Notes: generated by a model not told the origin, from the letters alone. A stretch of DNA of 42,709 nt from Listeria fleischmannii subsp. fleischmannii LU2006-1 (GCF_000344175.1 NZ_ALWW01000024.1:300-43008), one strand, 5' to 3'. Shown: positions 7,543-16,886, counted from the first letter of the stretch. A program made the numbers and translations.

Positions 7543-7556
7543 AATTGCATCACCTT

Positions 7557-8792
7557 CTAATTGTATTTTTTAGCATAAGAAAAAGATTTTTTTAGTGTTT
7601 TAACGAGACCGTCATTCGAATAGAGTAGCACATTTCCTTTATAGAGTTTAAGTGTAAGTAAAAAGGCAAGCGCTGTTGTAAGGATTAAAATACCGAGCGA
7701 GATAAATATACCTGCGTTTGAGACGGATAATAAGTCCATGCGCGCGAGCATCATCATCGGTGAAAACATCGGCACATATGAACCTATAATGACGAGAATA
7801 TTATCTGGAACATTGCTCGCTGCAATTGATCCCCAGTAGCCGAGAATTGAGAGCATCGTAAGCGGATAAATAAACTGCGCCACCGTTTCAACATTTGGAA
7901 CCATCGACCCGACCATAGCCGACAAAATAATGTAAAGGAGCAGGCCAAACAAAATAAAGAGCAGGTTTAGGATTAAATAGTAGGGTGGGAATGCCGATAA
8001 TTGATCGAGTATGCCCTTTACAAGGTCCGTGTTTTTCATAGCGAGCATCACACTGATTGAAACCACTGCATAAAAGCCAATTTGCGTGAGTAGCATTAAA
8101 ATAATCGCTGTTAATTTAGCTAACAAATGGGTAGTCGCTGTCACACTGGATAAAATGACTTCCATAATACGCGTTCCTTTTTCTGTTGCAATTTCAGATG
8201 CGACAATATTCGCATAGCTCATGACGAAAATAAAAATAAGCAAGGTTAAAACGAGAATAGCGGCGTTCATAACTTCTTTTTGTTTATTCGTCAATTGGTC
8301 AGTTGATTCAACATGGTTTTTGACAGGCACAGGGGAGGTAATATCTTGCAACTGAGCTTCTGTAATTTTATAATCCTCTGCTTTTATGGCCACCTTGGCA
8401 GCCGTTAAGTCGGTTGTAATACGTGAGAGGACTTCTTGACCGGCTGTTTCTTCTGTTGTATAAACAGCTGAAATTTGGCCTTCTGTATCGGTGATTTTGA
8501 GGTAGCCGTCTAATTTGCCAGCGCTAAGTGCCTTTTTGGCAGACTCTTCCGTTTGAATGTTCGTTTTAACTTGAAAGTAATCCTTGTCTTTTTCAAACGG
8601 CGCGATAAAGGCTTCATTATCACTTAAAATCGCGATTTTTGTCATATCACCACTATCAAAATAATCAATAATTTTCGGAAGTCCTACGATAAAAGCAGCA
8701 ATTAGAATAGGGAAGAGTAATGAAAATAGAAATGATTTTGTTTTCACACGACGTTTGTAGACTTGTCTTGTTATCACCCAAAATTTATTCAT
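7557..8792 (-). CDS. ABC-2 type exporter permease, YhaP/NatB-like
   Basis: Membrane subunit of an ABC exporter, about 411 residues. It has an N-terminal helix (about 20-40), a large extracytoplasmic domain (to about 175), then five or six helices, the layout of the ABC-2 family that includes NatB and YhaP. Length agrees better with B. subtilis YhaP. The ATG at 8792 is preferred, with GGTG six bases upstream; a GTG at 8801 is also possible. The gene start overlaps the end of the ATPase gene, so the two are translationally coupled. The substrate is unknown; sodium export is often annotated for this family but is not shown by the sequence. Confidence 0.8.
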   Translation of the reverse strand: MNKFWVITRQVYKRRVKTKSFLFSLLFPILIAAFIVGLPKIIDYFDSGDMTKIAILSDNEAFIAPFEKDKDYFQVKTNIQTEESAKKALSAGKLDGYLKITDTEGQISAVYTTEETAGQEVLSRITTDLTAAKVAIKAEDYKITEAQLQDITSPVPVKNHVESTDQLTNKQKEVMNAAILVLTLLIFIFVMSYANIVASEIATEKGTRIMEVILSSVTATTHLLAKLTAIILMLLTQIGFYAVVSISVMLAMKNTDLVKGILDQLSAFPPYYLILNLLFILFGLLLYIILSAMVGSMVPNVETVAQFIYPLTMLSILGYWGSIAASNVPDNILVIIGSYVPMFSPMMMLARMDLLSVSNAGIFISLGILILTTALAFLLTLKLYKGNVLLYSNDGLVKTLKKSFSYAKKYN

Positions 8793-9687
8793 TTTCTTCA
8801 CCCGCTTTCCATTTGAAAATTTCTTCTAGTGTTGGCGGTTCTAGACTGAACATGGGAATAAAACCATCTTTTGTTACGTATTGAAAGATAGGTTCGGCAA
8901 AGGTTTCATTTTCTAATTCAAGCTGCAAAATATCACCTGGTTTTTCGGAAATTTGCACAACGCCTGGTAAGCCAAGTAATTCTGCTTTTTGATAGGGGGA
9001 TTTTAGTCGGATACGTTTATGACCAAAACTTTCCTTCACAGAATCTGTATTGCCACGCAGCACGGTTTTCCCTTTTTTTAGCATGAGTAATGAATCGCAC
9101 AGTTCTTCTACATTCTCCATGCGATGACTGGAAAAAATAATCGCTGTGCCTCGCGCGCTCATTTCAAACACAATGCTTTTAAGAATTTCAGCATTAACGG
9201 GGTCAAGGCCGCTAAAGGGTTCGTCTAAAATAAGTAATTTGGGATTATGTAGCACGGTGCTGATGAGCTGGATTTTTTGCTGATTTCCTTTGGATAGGGT
9301 TTTAACGAGATCTGTTTTTTTGCCGACTACCTCTGCATGGGCAAGCCACCGGTCGATTTCAGGAAGAACGTGCTTTCTAGACATCCCTTTTAACTCTGCG
9401 AAAAATAGGAGCTGTTCTTCAATTGTGACGTTTGGATAGAGGCCACGTTCTTCGGGTAAATAGCCAATTAAGTTGGGGTCGATTTTAGTTGTGGGCTGGC
9501 CTTTCCACGTAATTTCTCCACTTGTTGCTTCTATAAAATGTAATACTAGGCGAAAGGTTGTGGTCTTACCAGCGCCATTTTGCCCGATTAAACCGAGAAT
9601 TTTTCCGGGCTCAATTTTAAATGAAAGGTCATCCACTGCGGTTTTAGCGCCAAATTGTTTGGTGACGTGTTGCAATTCTAGTGACAT
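8785..9687 (-). CDS. ABC exporter ATP-binding protein, YhaQ/NatA-like
   Basis: Cytoplasmic ATPase of 300 residues that pairs with the overlapping permease. Walker A is GQNGAGKTT (residues 35-43), the signature is LSKGNQQKI, and Walker B is LLILDEPFSGLDP, followed by the switch histidine in IIFSSHRMENVEE. A C-terminal extension of about 80 residues after the nucleotide-binding domain is typical of the YhaQ type. The ATG at 9687 follows AAGGAGGAG at seven bases; a TTG directly before it is less likely. It is the first gene of the yhaQ-yhaP-acetyltransferase operon on the minus strand. Confidence 0.87.
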   Translation of the reverse strand: MSLELQHVTKQFGAKTAVDDLSFKIEPGKILGLIGQNGAGKTTTFRLVLHFIEATSGEITWKGQPTTKIDPNLIGYLPEERGLYPNVTIEEQLLFFAELKGMSRKHVLPEIDRWLAHAEVVGKKTDLVKTLSKGNQQKIQLISTVLHNPKLLILDEPFSGLDPVNAEILKSIVFEMSARGTAIIFSSHRMENVEELCDSLLMLKKGKTVLRGNTDSVKESFGHKRIRLKSPYQKAELLGLPGVVQISEKPGDILQLELENETFAEPIFQYVTKDGFIPMFSLEPPTLEEIFKWKAGEENE

Positions 9688-9882
9688 CAATTCTCCTCCT
9701 TTTAAATCTATACCTTCTATTTTACCAAAAAATCTGAATAAATTACGGATTTTTTAAAATTCACGTGAAAATTTTTAATTTTTTCCTTTTATAGTGAAAA
9801 GATTGATTTAATATTCACATAAGATTTCGATATGATAAGAATAGCTCAAACTATTTAAAAACTTTTTAAAGAGGGTTGTAAT

Positions 9883-10521
9883 ATGAGGAATAAATTAACT
9901 TTCGTTGCCGACGAAATTTATGCAGAAATGAAAAAAGATATTTTAAATCATAAGTTCGAGCGTGAAGAACAGATTACAGAAGACTATATCGCGCGCAGGT
10001 TTAATGTTTGCCGGCCATTTGCGACAGAAGTCCTTGAAAATCTTGTTGAGACTGGGTTACTCAGTTATAGCTATAAAGTACATACCGTTAGTGAGGCGGA
10101 TTTTCGTTTTATGTCACGTATTAAAATGACATTTTATAATTTAAGTTATGCCGTTCAAAAATTAGAAGAAAAAGATGTTCCAGTTTGTTTTGATTGTTTG
10201 AAACAAGAATTAACGAAAATCAAACTAGCCGCACGTGAGCAAAATTTAGAGGCTTTTATAGCTGGTATTCAAAACTTCTATGGCTGTATGATTGAGCACA
10301 CAGAAATGCCAAGCTTAGAAAATAATATAAAATATTTAATTGATACATTAATTTTTCTGGAAAAAGAAAACGAAGATACATTTTTTAGTCATATCGCTTA
10401 TGGCGTTATCGATTATTTAAGTGAACTAACAGATTCGCTTATTAAATACGAATTTGAGAAATGTCATCAAACTTTAAATCAATTTTATACCCATAATGTT
10501 AATCTGCTTTTTAACGCATAA
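9883..10521 (+). CDS. GntR-family transcriptional regulator (FadR-like)
   Basis: A 212-residue probable DNA-binding protein. The N-terminal 70 residues fit a GntR winged helix: ADEIYAEMKKDILNHKF, then EEQITEDYIARRFNVCRPFATEVLENLVETGLLSY. The remaining 140 residues are helical, as in the FCD effector domain of the FadR subfamily, but I see no clear metal-binding histidine set, so the effector is unknown. AGAGGG precedes the ATG. It stands alone between the divergent ABC exporter and the convergent apbE. A TATGAT at 9831-9836 is a possible -10. Confidence 0.7.
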   Translation: MRNKLTFVADEIYAEMKKDILNHKFEREEQITEDYIARRFNVCRPFATEVLENLVETGLLSYSYKVHTVSEADFRFMSRIKMTFYNLSYAVQKLEEKDVPVCFDCLKQELTKIKLAAREQNLEAFIAGIQNFYGCMIEHTEMPSLENNIKYLIDTLIFLEKENEDTFFSHIAYGVIDYLSELTDSLIKYEFEKCHQTLNQFYTHNVNLLFNA

Positions 10522-10550
10522 AGAGGAGACCGCACGCGGTCTCCTCTTTT
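10520..10550. terminator. Bidirectional rho-independent terminator
   Basis: A perfect 12-bp stem (AAGAGGAGACCG at 10521-10532 with its complement at 10537-10548, loop CACG) lies between the convergent GntR gene and apbE, with T-runs on the plus side and A-rich sequence on the other side. Confidence 0.9.
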
Positions 10551-11632
10551 AATTACCCATCTTAAATTCATCGCTCGTTAATTCGAATTTTCCTTTTAAA
10601 CCAGAAGTAATATAGACTTTTTTATCTTTGCTTACAAAGATAGCTTCTACGCCTTTATGTGATTCAATAAATTGGAGTCCTTCTTGAATGCCTTTTGAAA
10701 AAGCAGCGGAAGAAAGGCCGTCTCCTGTAATTGATTTTTTACTAATAATAGAAACACCAGCAATATCATTATCAAACGGATAACCTGTTTTCGGATCAAA
10801 TAAATGATGGTATTTTTTGCCATCTACTTCCAAGTACCGTTCATAAATGCCTGAGGTTACGATAGATTTATCTTGTTCAGGTAATTTTCCAAGAATCGTA
10901 TTGCGCGGAGAGAAGGGGTCTTGGATACCCACGTTCCAATCGCCGCCTTTTGGACTTTCACCTTGAAGTAAAATATTACCACCTAAATCAATAATAGAAG
11001 TAGTCACACCATTTTCCTTAAATACTTTACCAACCTCATCAGCGATAAAGCCCTTTGCGATACCACCTAAATCAAGTTCCATCCCTTTTTTTTTCTAAAT
11101 AAATGGTTTTATTTTGTTCATCTAATTCAACGTTTTTATAATTGATAAGTGGCAAACGTTCATCAATTTCATTTTGAGAAGGTTTTCTCGCATCTGGAAA
11201 ACCAATATGCCACAGTGACGTAATCGGTCCAATTGTAATATCTTTTGTCCCGCCTGTTTGTTTACTATATTTAATACCTTCTTTGACAAGATAAAAAATA
11301 TCATCATCAACTTTAACCGGAGCAATGCCGCTTTTCGCATTGACGTTATCAATTTCGGATGTCCTCTTTTGTTCATCATTGACGTCAATTTTATCAGCTA
11401 GTTCACGCACACGGTCGAATCCTTTATCTAAAACGTCCTCTTTTCCCTTATCATAAATTTTGAGGGTTACAACAGTCCCCATCAAAAATTCAGTTTTCGT
11501 ATACGGACTTGATGCTAAATCACGCTCAGTTTGGCTTGTTTCGTTTTTCGTCGCCTGTGAATTTTCGCCACATGCTGACAAGAGAAGAACTGAGCAAGCT
11601 GCTATACTAATAAGGAGTTTACTTTTTTTCAT
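10549..11632 (-). CDS. apbE: FAD:protein FMN transferase ApbE, lipoprotein (frameshifted at 11086-11094)
   Basis: It moves FMN from FAD onto threonine residues of extracytoplasmic flavoproteins and acts at the cell surface. The N-terminus is a lipoprotein signal ending LLSAC (C20). The ApbE core is recognisable from TEFLMGTVVTLKIYD, then GGIAKGFIADEV, LGGNILLQG and the C-terminal Mg-site motif SIISKKSITGDGLSSAAF. The two reading frames meet at a run of nine T (nine A in the coding strand); eight would join YLEKKG to MELDLGG, giving about 360 residues, the normal length. Sequencing error is the likeliest cause, with phase variation as a minor alternative. In Listeria a homologue flavinylates the electron-transfer lipoprotein PplA. 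Here it is a single gene. Confidence 0.88.
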
Positions 11633-11705
11633 TATGTCACCTCGAATTTTTTCTTACGCTATAAATGTAACTTGTTGGGCTCACTAAGTCAATAAGGCTA
11701 GTGAA

Positions 11706-12365
11706 CTATAGTCTGCGATTTTTTAGCCGAAAAAACCCATGTTCATAAATAAAAGCAGAAAGTGTAATGGTCCCGATTCCAACTAAACAACCAGCAATAA
11801 CATCACTTGGATAATGCACGGACAAGTAAACGCGAGAAATCATAATAAGTAAGATAAAAAGAGCAAACAAAATCGGCACAACCACTTTACTGCTTTTTTT
11901 CTTTAAATAAAAAAGAAGAAGTAAAATAGCCAAAAAACCATAAAATGTCGTGGAGCCTGCGGCGTGTCCGCTTGGAAAACTGTAACCAGAAATGGGAATA
12001 AGGGGATCATCTGGCCGCTGTCTTAAAGTAATATGTTTGAAAATTTGAGGAATCAAAAGTTCGCCAGTAAAAAAGGTAGCACCAGCCCAAATCGCAAGCC
12101 TAACGCCTAATTTGCGCCACACAATGATAACCGTAATCAGCGAAAATAAAATCATCGCTATCGTCCCGCCAAGTTGTGTTAAAATTGTAAAAAATAGCGT
12201 CTTAGAATCCGTCACCCCACCCTGAAGGAGAGGAATCAATGTGTCATCTATTTGCGTAATAAAAGAAAGGTGAAAACTAACACCAATCCATAAAAAAAGA
12301 AAGAGTAAATAAGAAACCAAACTAATAATAAGTAATAAATACTTTTGCCCGCCTGAGTTAGCCAT
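11706..12365 (-). CDS. PAP2-family membrane phosphatase
   Basis: An integral membrane lipid phosphatase of 219 residues with about six helices. The three PAP2 signature motifs are complete: K110-x6-RP (KHITLRQRP), PSGH at 131-134 with the catalytic histidine, and SR-x5-H-x3-D (SRVYLSVHYPSD) at 177-188. Likely substrates are undecaprenyl pyrophosphate or phosphatidylglycerophosphate; the sequence does not choose. The start at 12365 follows GAGGTGG at six bases. The frame stays open upstream to 12617 only because it runs through tRNA genes. It lies just downstream of the tRNA array on the same strand. Confidence 0.85.
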   Translation of the reverse strand: MANSGGQKYLLLIISLVSYLLFLFLWIGVSFHLSFITQIDDTLIPLLQGGVTDSKTLFFTILTQLGGTIAMILFSLITVIIVWRKLGVRLAIWAGATFFTGELLIPQIFKHITLRQRPDDPLIPISGYSFPSGHAAGSTTFYGFLAILLLLFYLKKKSSKVVVPILFALFILLIMISRVYLSVHYPSDVIAGCLVGIGTITLSAFIYEHGFFRLKNRRL

Positions 12366-12433
12366 AAACATCCACCTCATTATTTTATAGTAAGAAAAAA
12401 GGATGAAAGAAAAATCTTTCATCCTCAATTTGA

Positions 12434-12506
12434 TGAGCCATGATGGGCTCGAACCATCGACCCTCTGATTAAAAGTCAGATGCTCTACCAACTGAGCTAA
12501 TGGCTC
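12434..12506 (-). tRNA. tRNA-Lys (UUU)
   Basis: A cloverleaf of 73 nt with a 7-bp acceptor stem GAGCCAT/ATGGCTC, the D-loop AGCTCAGTTGGTAGAGC, the anticodon loop CTTTTAA and the T-arm GGTTCGAGCC. The 3' CCA is not encoded. Confidence 0.95.
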
Positions 12507-12511
12507 AAAAA

Positions 12512-12586
12512 TGGCTGGGCTAGCTGGATTCGAACCAGCGCATGACGGAATCAAAATCCGTTGCCTTACCGCTTGGCTATAGCCCA
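12512..12586 (-). tRNA. tRNA-Gln (UUG)
   Basis: A cloverleaf with acceptor stem TGGGCTA/TAGCCCA, anticodon TTG in the loop TTTTGAT, T-loop GGTTCGAATCC, and an encoded CCA end. Confidence 0.95.
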
Positions 12587-12590
12587 ATAC

Positions 12591-12674
12591 TGGTGGAGGA
12601 GAGTGGATTCGAACCACTGAACCCTAAGGAACGGATTTACAGTCCGTCGCGTTTAGCCACTTCGCTACTCCTCC
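12591..12674 (-). tRNA. tRNA-Tyr (GUA)
   Basis: A class II tRNA of 84 nt with a long variable arm, acceptor stem GGAGGAG/CTCCTCC, anticodon GTA in the loop CTGTAAA, and an encoded CCA end. Confidence 0.95.
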
Positions 12675-12687
12675 AAATATTAATAAA

Positions 12688-12761
12688 TGCCGACTGCAGG
12701 AATTGAACCCGCAACCTACTGATTACGATTCAGTTGCTCTACCAGATTGAGCTAAGTCGGC
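12688..12761 (-). tRNA. tRNA-Thr (CGU)
   Basis: A cloverleaf of 74 nt with acceptor stem GCCGACT/AGTCGGC, and an anticodon stem ACTGA/TCAGT enclosing ATCGTAA, which puts CGT at the anticodon (reads ACG). CCA is not encoded. Confidence 0.92.
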
Positions 12762-12906
12762 ACAAGCACATCTGAAAGTAGAGGCAATCTATATACAATC
12801 CGTCTCTTTAAATATCAGATGTCAAACAACTTCAATCAAAAGTTACTTCATTATAATAAACTATTTTGACCCATAATGCCAGCTTTATGATACCACATTA
12901 TGAGAA
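12762..12906 (-). other. Spacer splitting the tRNA array
   Basis: About 145 bp separates tRNA-Glu from the four-tRNA block, far more than the 5-15 bp between the others. On the minus strand it contains TTGACA, and an 8-bp inverted repeat, ACATCTGA/TCAGATGT (12768-12775 and 12815-12822). It may hold a promoter for the downstream tRNAs. No gene is seen. Confidence 0.4.
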
Positions 12907-12978
12907 TGACCCGTACGGGATTCGAACCCGTGTTACCGCCGTGAAAGGGCGGTGTCTTAACCGCTTGACCAACGGGCC
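12907..12978 (-). tRNA. tRNA-Glu (UUC)
   Basis: A cloverleaf of 72 nt with acceptor stem GGCCCGT/ACGGGTC, the anticodon stem ACCGCC/GGCGGT with loop CTTTCAC (anticodon TTC), and the T-arm GGGTTCGAATCCC. CCA is not encoded. Confidence 0.95.
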
Positions 12979-13157
12979 GTAGTGAAAAGTAATTTTACAG
13001 CCAAAATCTATTATATAAACATCTACCAAATTTGTAAATACCTAAATTAAAGTTTTATTTTTCTGAAAATAATTTTGATTTTGTTTGAGAAAAAAGGGTA
13101 TATAGTGTTAAAATCAAGGGTTATTTTCGCACTTATTTTCCGTAGATAAAAAATAAC

Positions 13158-13186
13158 GTTACAAGCTTGACGAGCTGTGCTATAAT
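13158..13186 (+). promoter_or_regulatory. Promoter of kimA
   Basis: GTTACA (13158-13163), a 17-bp spacer and an extended -10 TGCTATAAT (13178-13186). Transcription would start near 13193, leaving under 50 nt before the kimA start, too little for a ydaO-type c-di-AMP riboswitch. Confidence 0.65.
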
Positions 13187-13240
13187 TTGTCATATTGTTT
13201 TTTATATCATTTAAATTTAAATAAAAAGGTAGGGAATATC

Positions 13241-15071
13241 ATGGCTTCGCCTCTTAAAAGATTATTAATTGGCCGACCGCTTAAAAGTACTGAAGCTGGG
13301 GAGCAAAAACTAGGGAAATTAAAGGCACTTGCTGTTCTTTCATCAGATGCCTTATCATCGATTGCTTATGGAACAGAACAAATTTTACTTGTTCTTGTCA
13401 CGGTAAGTGCTGCTGCAATGTGGTACTCACTTCCAATCGCACTATGCGTCTTAATATTGTTATTTGCACTTAATCTATCTTATAAACAAATTATTTATTC
13501 TTATCCACATGGTGGTGGGGCTTATGTAGTTTCAAGAGAAAATTTAGGGAAAAATGCCGGTCTTGTAGCGGGTGGTTCGCTTTTAGTTGACTACATGCTC
13601 ACGGTTGCAGTTAGTGTTTCCTCTGGGACAGATGCCATCATTTCAGCAATACCATCTTTATTTCCATTTGCTGTTCCTATTGCAGTTGTACTTGTTATTG
13701 GCGTGACCATAATTAATTTACGAGGTATTACAGAATCCGCTAGCATATTAGCTATTCCGGTGTATCTATTTGTTTTCTCTATTATTGTGCTTATTTTTAC
13801 CGGCTTAATTAAATTAATGCTTGGAATAGATGCTACCCATGAAACAGCTTCAGTTGGGACGCACGTTCAAGGTGTGACAGTGTTCCTATTGCTACGCGCA
13901 TTTGCATCTGGCTCTGCTTCTTTAACAGGTGTCGAAGCGATTTCAAATGCTGTGCCACTTTTTAAAAAAACCTCAAGCCAAAAATGCCGCTAAAACGTTA
14001 ACGATTATGGCTTCTTTATTAGGGTTTTTCTTTTTAGGGATTACCGTTCTAGCTTTTATGTACGGAACTGTACCAGAACTCAAGGTAACCGTATTATCGC
14101 AAATTGCAGAAAATGTCTTTGGTCGTAATTTTATGTTTTATTTTATTCAGGCTACAACAGCACTGATTTTAGTACTAGCAGCCAACACAGGTTTTTCGGC
14201 CTTCCCTTTACTAGCTTTTAATTTAGCTAAAGATAAATATATGCCGCGAATGTATTTAGCTAGAGGTGACCGTCTAGGTTATTCAAATGGCATTATAACA
14301 CTAGCCATTGGTTCGATTGTGCTTATTATTTTATTTAAAGGTAAAACAGAGTTACTAGTGCCATTATATTCTGTAGGGGTGTTTATTCCATTTACCTTAT
14401 CTCAATCAGGTATGATTATAAAATGGTGGAGAGAAAGATCAGAAGGATGGAAGAAAAAATTAGCCGCGAATTTATTAGGTGCGATTATTTCTTTCACAGT
14501 ATTAATTGTTCTCTTTTTAACACGTATTGAATCTGTATGGCCTGTTTTTATCTTCCTACCGATTATGATTTATGTATTCCATAGGACAAGAAGCCATTAT
14601 GTCAAACTTGGTCCACAATTAAGGGTCGATGAAACAATGGATTTAGATGTTCCCGACTTCAAAGGGAATGCAGTTATTGTAGCCGTTTCTGACACGACCA
14701 AAGTTGTAGAAGGTGCTCTAAAGTATGCTAAGTCAATTGGTGACACAGTTATAGCGGTCCATGTTTCAGTAGACCGTGAACAAGGGAAGGAGTTTGTTGA
14801 AAGATGGAATAGAGTTCATCCAGAAGTAAGAATTGCTCATCTCTATTCTACTTACAGGTCTATCTCTGAACCGCTTATGAAATTTATTGATACTGCAAAG
14901 CAAAAAGCAGATCAAGACAACTATTCATTAACTGTGCTCATTCCGCAGTTTATTCCTAAAAAAGGCTGGGAGAACATACTTCACAACCAGACTAGCTTAA
15001 TGATACGCACTAGGCTCATGATGAAACGCGATGTAGTAGTGGCAACCTATCCGTATCATTTAAAGGAATAG
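13241..15071 (+). CDS. kimA: High-affinity potassium importer KimA, APC superfamily (frameshifted near 13968)
   Basis: A membrane potassium uptake protein, about 12 helices, with a cytoplasmic C-terminal domain of about 150 residues. The sequence closely follows my memory of B. subtilis KimA (YdaO, 607 residues): GRPLKSTEAGEQKLGKLKAL, SSDALSSIAYGTEQILL, YPHGGGAYVVS, LVLAANTGFSAFP and the ending LIPQFIPKKGWENILHNQ. Removing one A from the run of seven at 13965-13971 joins the two frames (LFKKPQAKNAAKTL) and gives 609 residues. The ATG at 13241 follows AAAGGTAGGG; the frame is open further upstream but that part has no ribosome site. In L. monocytogenes KimA activity is inhibited by c-di-AMP; cdaA lies about 11 kb downstream. 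Confidence 0.9.
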
Positions 15072-15175
15072 TTTTCTTCGGGGGAAAGAAAATGTTGTGG
15101 AATAGGTCAAGCATAGCAAGATTTTCATTTGATGTAAAAAGTAGAAAATGATATTTTATGTCATAAAAACATTGA

Positions 15176-15216
15176 AAAACACTCTTTTCGTTAATTGAAA
15201 AGAGTGTTTTATTTTA
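15176..15216 (+). terminator. Rho-independent terminator after kimA
   Basis: AAAACACTCTTTTC (15176-15189) pairs with its complement at 15197-15210, followed by ATTTT. A smaller hairpin, TTTTCTT/AAGAAAA, sits right after the kimA stop. The rest of 15072-15367 holds no gene. Confidence 0.8.
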
Positions 15217-15367
15217 GGATAGGTAAGTAAAAATTTAAAATTACTCATTTTGTCAATTATTTTTTCACTGTTATGAAATAAAAAATAAACAAAAAAATAA
15301 GTTTGAGTGGGTATTTTTTTTAATAAAACCTTCAAACTTGACAAATTTGTGACGTTTTGAAAAAGGC

Positions 15368-15396
15368 TTGAAATATGAGGTTTATCGGAGTATACT
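15368..15396 (+). promoter_or_regulatory. Promoter of the small membrane-protein gene
   Basis: TTGAAA (15368-15373), a 17-bp spacer and TATACT (15391-15396), about 50 bp before the start codon. Confidence 0.7.
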
Positions 15397-15449
15397 TGTC
15401 TTGTAAGCGAGAGATTTTCACAAAGAAAGGAAAGTAAGGGGTGCGTTTA

Positions 15450-15698
15450 ATGTCGGAGCAAGATATACGGTATTTTTTATTACCAGCTTGTATTATTTTT
15501 ATTCTCGGAATAGCGGCTATGAATAGCGTAGCTTCCCCGTTATTAAACTTTTTTATTGTGACACTCATTTCGTGTATAACTGGGATAATCATTGGAACAG
15601 CCCATCAACTTGTTAAATTGATTACGGGGAACATTCGTACATATCGTGCTAAAGAGTCTCCGAAAAAAAAGATGGGTACACAGTATAACAAAGCATAA
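15450..15698 (+). CDS. Small membrane protein of unknown function
   Basis: The product is 82 residues with two predicted membrane helices (LLPACIIFILGIAAM and FFIVTLISCITGIIIG) and a basic, lysine-rich C-terminal tail (ESPKKKMG), probably cytoplasmic. The ATG at 15450 has AAGGGG eight bases upstream; a GTG at 15441 in the same frame is the alternative. It has its own promoter and lies between kimA and the LacI-type regulator, the position that a small unknown protein occupies in L. monocytogenes as I recall. I cannot assign a function. Confidence 0.65.
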   Translation: MSEQDIRYFLLPACIIFILGIAAMNSVASPLLNFFIVTLISCITGIIIGTAHQLVKLITGNIRTYRAKESPKKKMGTQYNKA

Positions 15699-15736
15699 TT
15701 TAGTCAGATAATGGATTGAATCATAAAAATTATTCA

Positions 15737-15835
15737 GACAACAAGCAACAGTAAATTGAGAATGAAAGTTCTCTTACCAATCGGTAAAACTTTCATTCTC
15801 AATTTGCAAAGTGCTTGTTGTCTATTTTTATTTTA
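15737..15835 (+). terminator. Long nested hairpin, probable terminator
   Basis: Three nested stems share one axis: GACAACAAGCA (15737-15747) with 15812-15822; a 17-bp stem AAATTGAGAATGAAAGT (15753-15769) with 15789-15805; and TTACC/GGTAA around an AATC loop. A T-rich tract follows. At about 86 nt it is far longer than an ordinary terminator. It lies between the small membrane gene and the LacI-type regulator. Confidence 0.65.
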
Positions 15836-15844
15836 CGGACGCCC

Positions 15845-15872
15845 TTGTTCTCGAAAGAAAAAATGATACAAT
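15845..15872 (+). promoter_or_regulatory. Promoter of the LacI-type regulator gene
   Basis: TTGTTC (15845-15850), a 16-bp spacer and an extended -10 TGATACAAT (15864-15872), giving a leader of about 30 nt. Confidence 0.6.
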
Positions 15873-15907
15873 TAAAAGTATAAGATTTGAAGTGAAAGGG
15901 GATTTTG

Positions 15908-16879
15908 ATGGCCACATTAGCAGATGTCGCAAAAAAAGCGAATGTCTCAAAAATGACAGTTTCGCGTGTTATCAACCATCCTGATCAAGTATCTGATGAA
16001 CTTAAGGAACTTGTGTTTAAAGCAATGAAAGAACTTGATTATGTACCTAATTTTGCAGCAAGAGCACTTGTACAAAATCGAACGCAAGTAATAAAATTTT
16101 TAATCTTAGAAGAAATTGATACGGTTGAACCTTATTATATGAATTTATTAACGGGAATTAGCCGCGAATTAGATAAACATTATTATTCTCTACAACTTGT
16201 AACTAGAAAATCTAAAAATATCGGTTCCTATGATGGTCTTATTGTTACAGGAATACGTGATGAAGATTTCGAAATCGGTGTTTTAGACATTGAAAAACCC
16301 GTTATTTTATATGGCGAAAATACACGCGGTTATGACTTTATTGATGTGAATAATAAAAAAGGCACGGAGATTGCAACAGAACATGTAATAAAACGCGGGT
16401 TTAAACGTATTGTGTTTTTAGGAATTGATCTATTAGAGGAACAATTTATGATTTCTCGTTTGGCGGGGTATGAAGAAATGATGAGGCGGCATGGGCTCTC
16501 GCCTGAATCCTATTTCTTAAAAAATAGCTCTCGTGTTGCGGAACAAAAAGGGATTGAGTTGTTACGGTATAATTCAGAAGATATCGCTTTTGTGTGTGCT
16601 TCGGACCGGATTGCGATTGGTGTTGTGCGAGCGGGGCTGAGCTTTGGCCGTAAATTTGGGGAAAACTTTGCTGTAACGGGATTTGATGGTGTTTTTTTAG
16701 ACCGGATTTCTTCGCCGCATATTACAACCGTTCGTTCGCCTGTTATTGAAATGGGGGAAGAGCTTGCTAGAATGCTTTTGCGAAAAATAAATGATGCTGG
16801 TGCCTCGCAAGATAATATTTTGTTTGAGCCAGAATTAATTGTACGCGGCTCAACAACTGGAATTGATACAAGTTTTTAA
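15908..16879 (+). CDS. LacI-family regulator of the maltodextrin genes
   Basis: A 323-residue repressor-type protein. Its N-terminal helix-turn-helix, ATLADVAKKANVSKMTVSRVIN, is typical of LacI, with the hinge helix NFAARALVQNRTQ near residue 55. The rest is a sugar-binding periplasmic-protein fold ending in the usual TTVRSPVIEMGEELARMLL. The ATG at 15908 follows AAGGGGA; a TTG directly before it is less likely. It lies immediately upstream of the neopullulanase and maltodextrin transport genes, whose promoter regions contain GTTATCG(T/G)TAAC palindromes, so it is probably their regulator, with maltose or a maltodextrin as effector. It corresponds by position to lmo2128. Confidence 0.88.
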   Translation: MATLADVAKKANVSKMTVSRVINHPDQVSDELKELVFKAMKELDYVPNFAARALVQNRTQVIKFLILEEIDTVEPYYMNLLTGISRELDKHYYSLQLVTRKSKNIGSYDGLIVTGIRDEDFEIGVLDIEKPVILYGENTRGYDFIDVNNKKGTEIATEHVIKRGFKRIVFLGIDLLEEQFMISRLAGYEEMMRRHGLSPESYFLKNSSRVAEQKGIELLRYNSEDIAFVCASDRIAIGVVRAGLSFGRKFGENFAVTGFDGVFLDRISSPHITTVRSPVIEMGEELARMLLRKINDAGASQDNILFEPELIVRGSTTGIDTSF

Positions 16880-16886
16880 ATTGTGG

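Noticed and set aside
11081-11100. A programmed frameshift or phase switch in apbE at the nine-A run
   Set aside because: Similar shifts occur in several unrelated genes of the window, so sequencing error is the simpler explanation; kept only as a minor alternative.
12366-12617. An N-terminal extension of about 84 residues on the PAP2 phosphatase frame
   Set aside because: The open frame runs through the tRNA-Lys and tRNA-Gln genes and into tRNA-Tyr; the real start with a ribosome site is at 12365.
12980-13240. A ydaO-type c-di-AMP riboswitch upstream of kimA
   Set aside because: The best promoter leaves a leader under 50 nt and I see none of the conserved ydaO core upstream.
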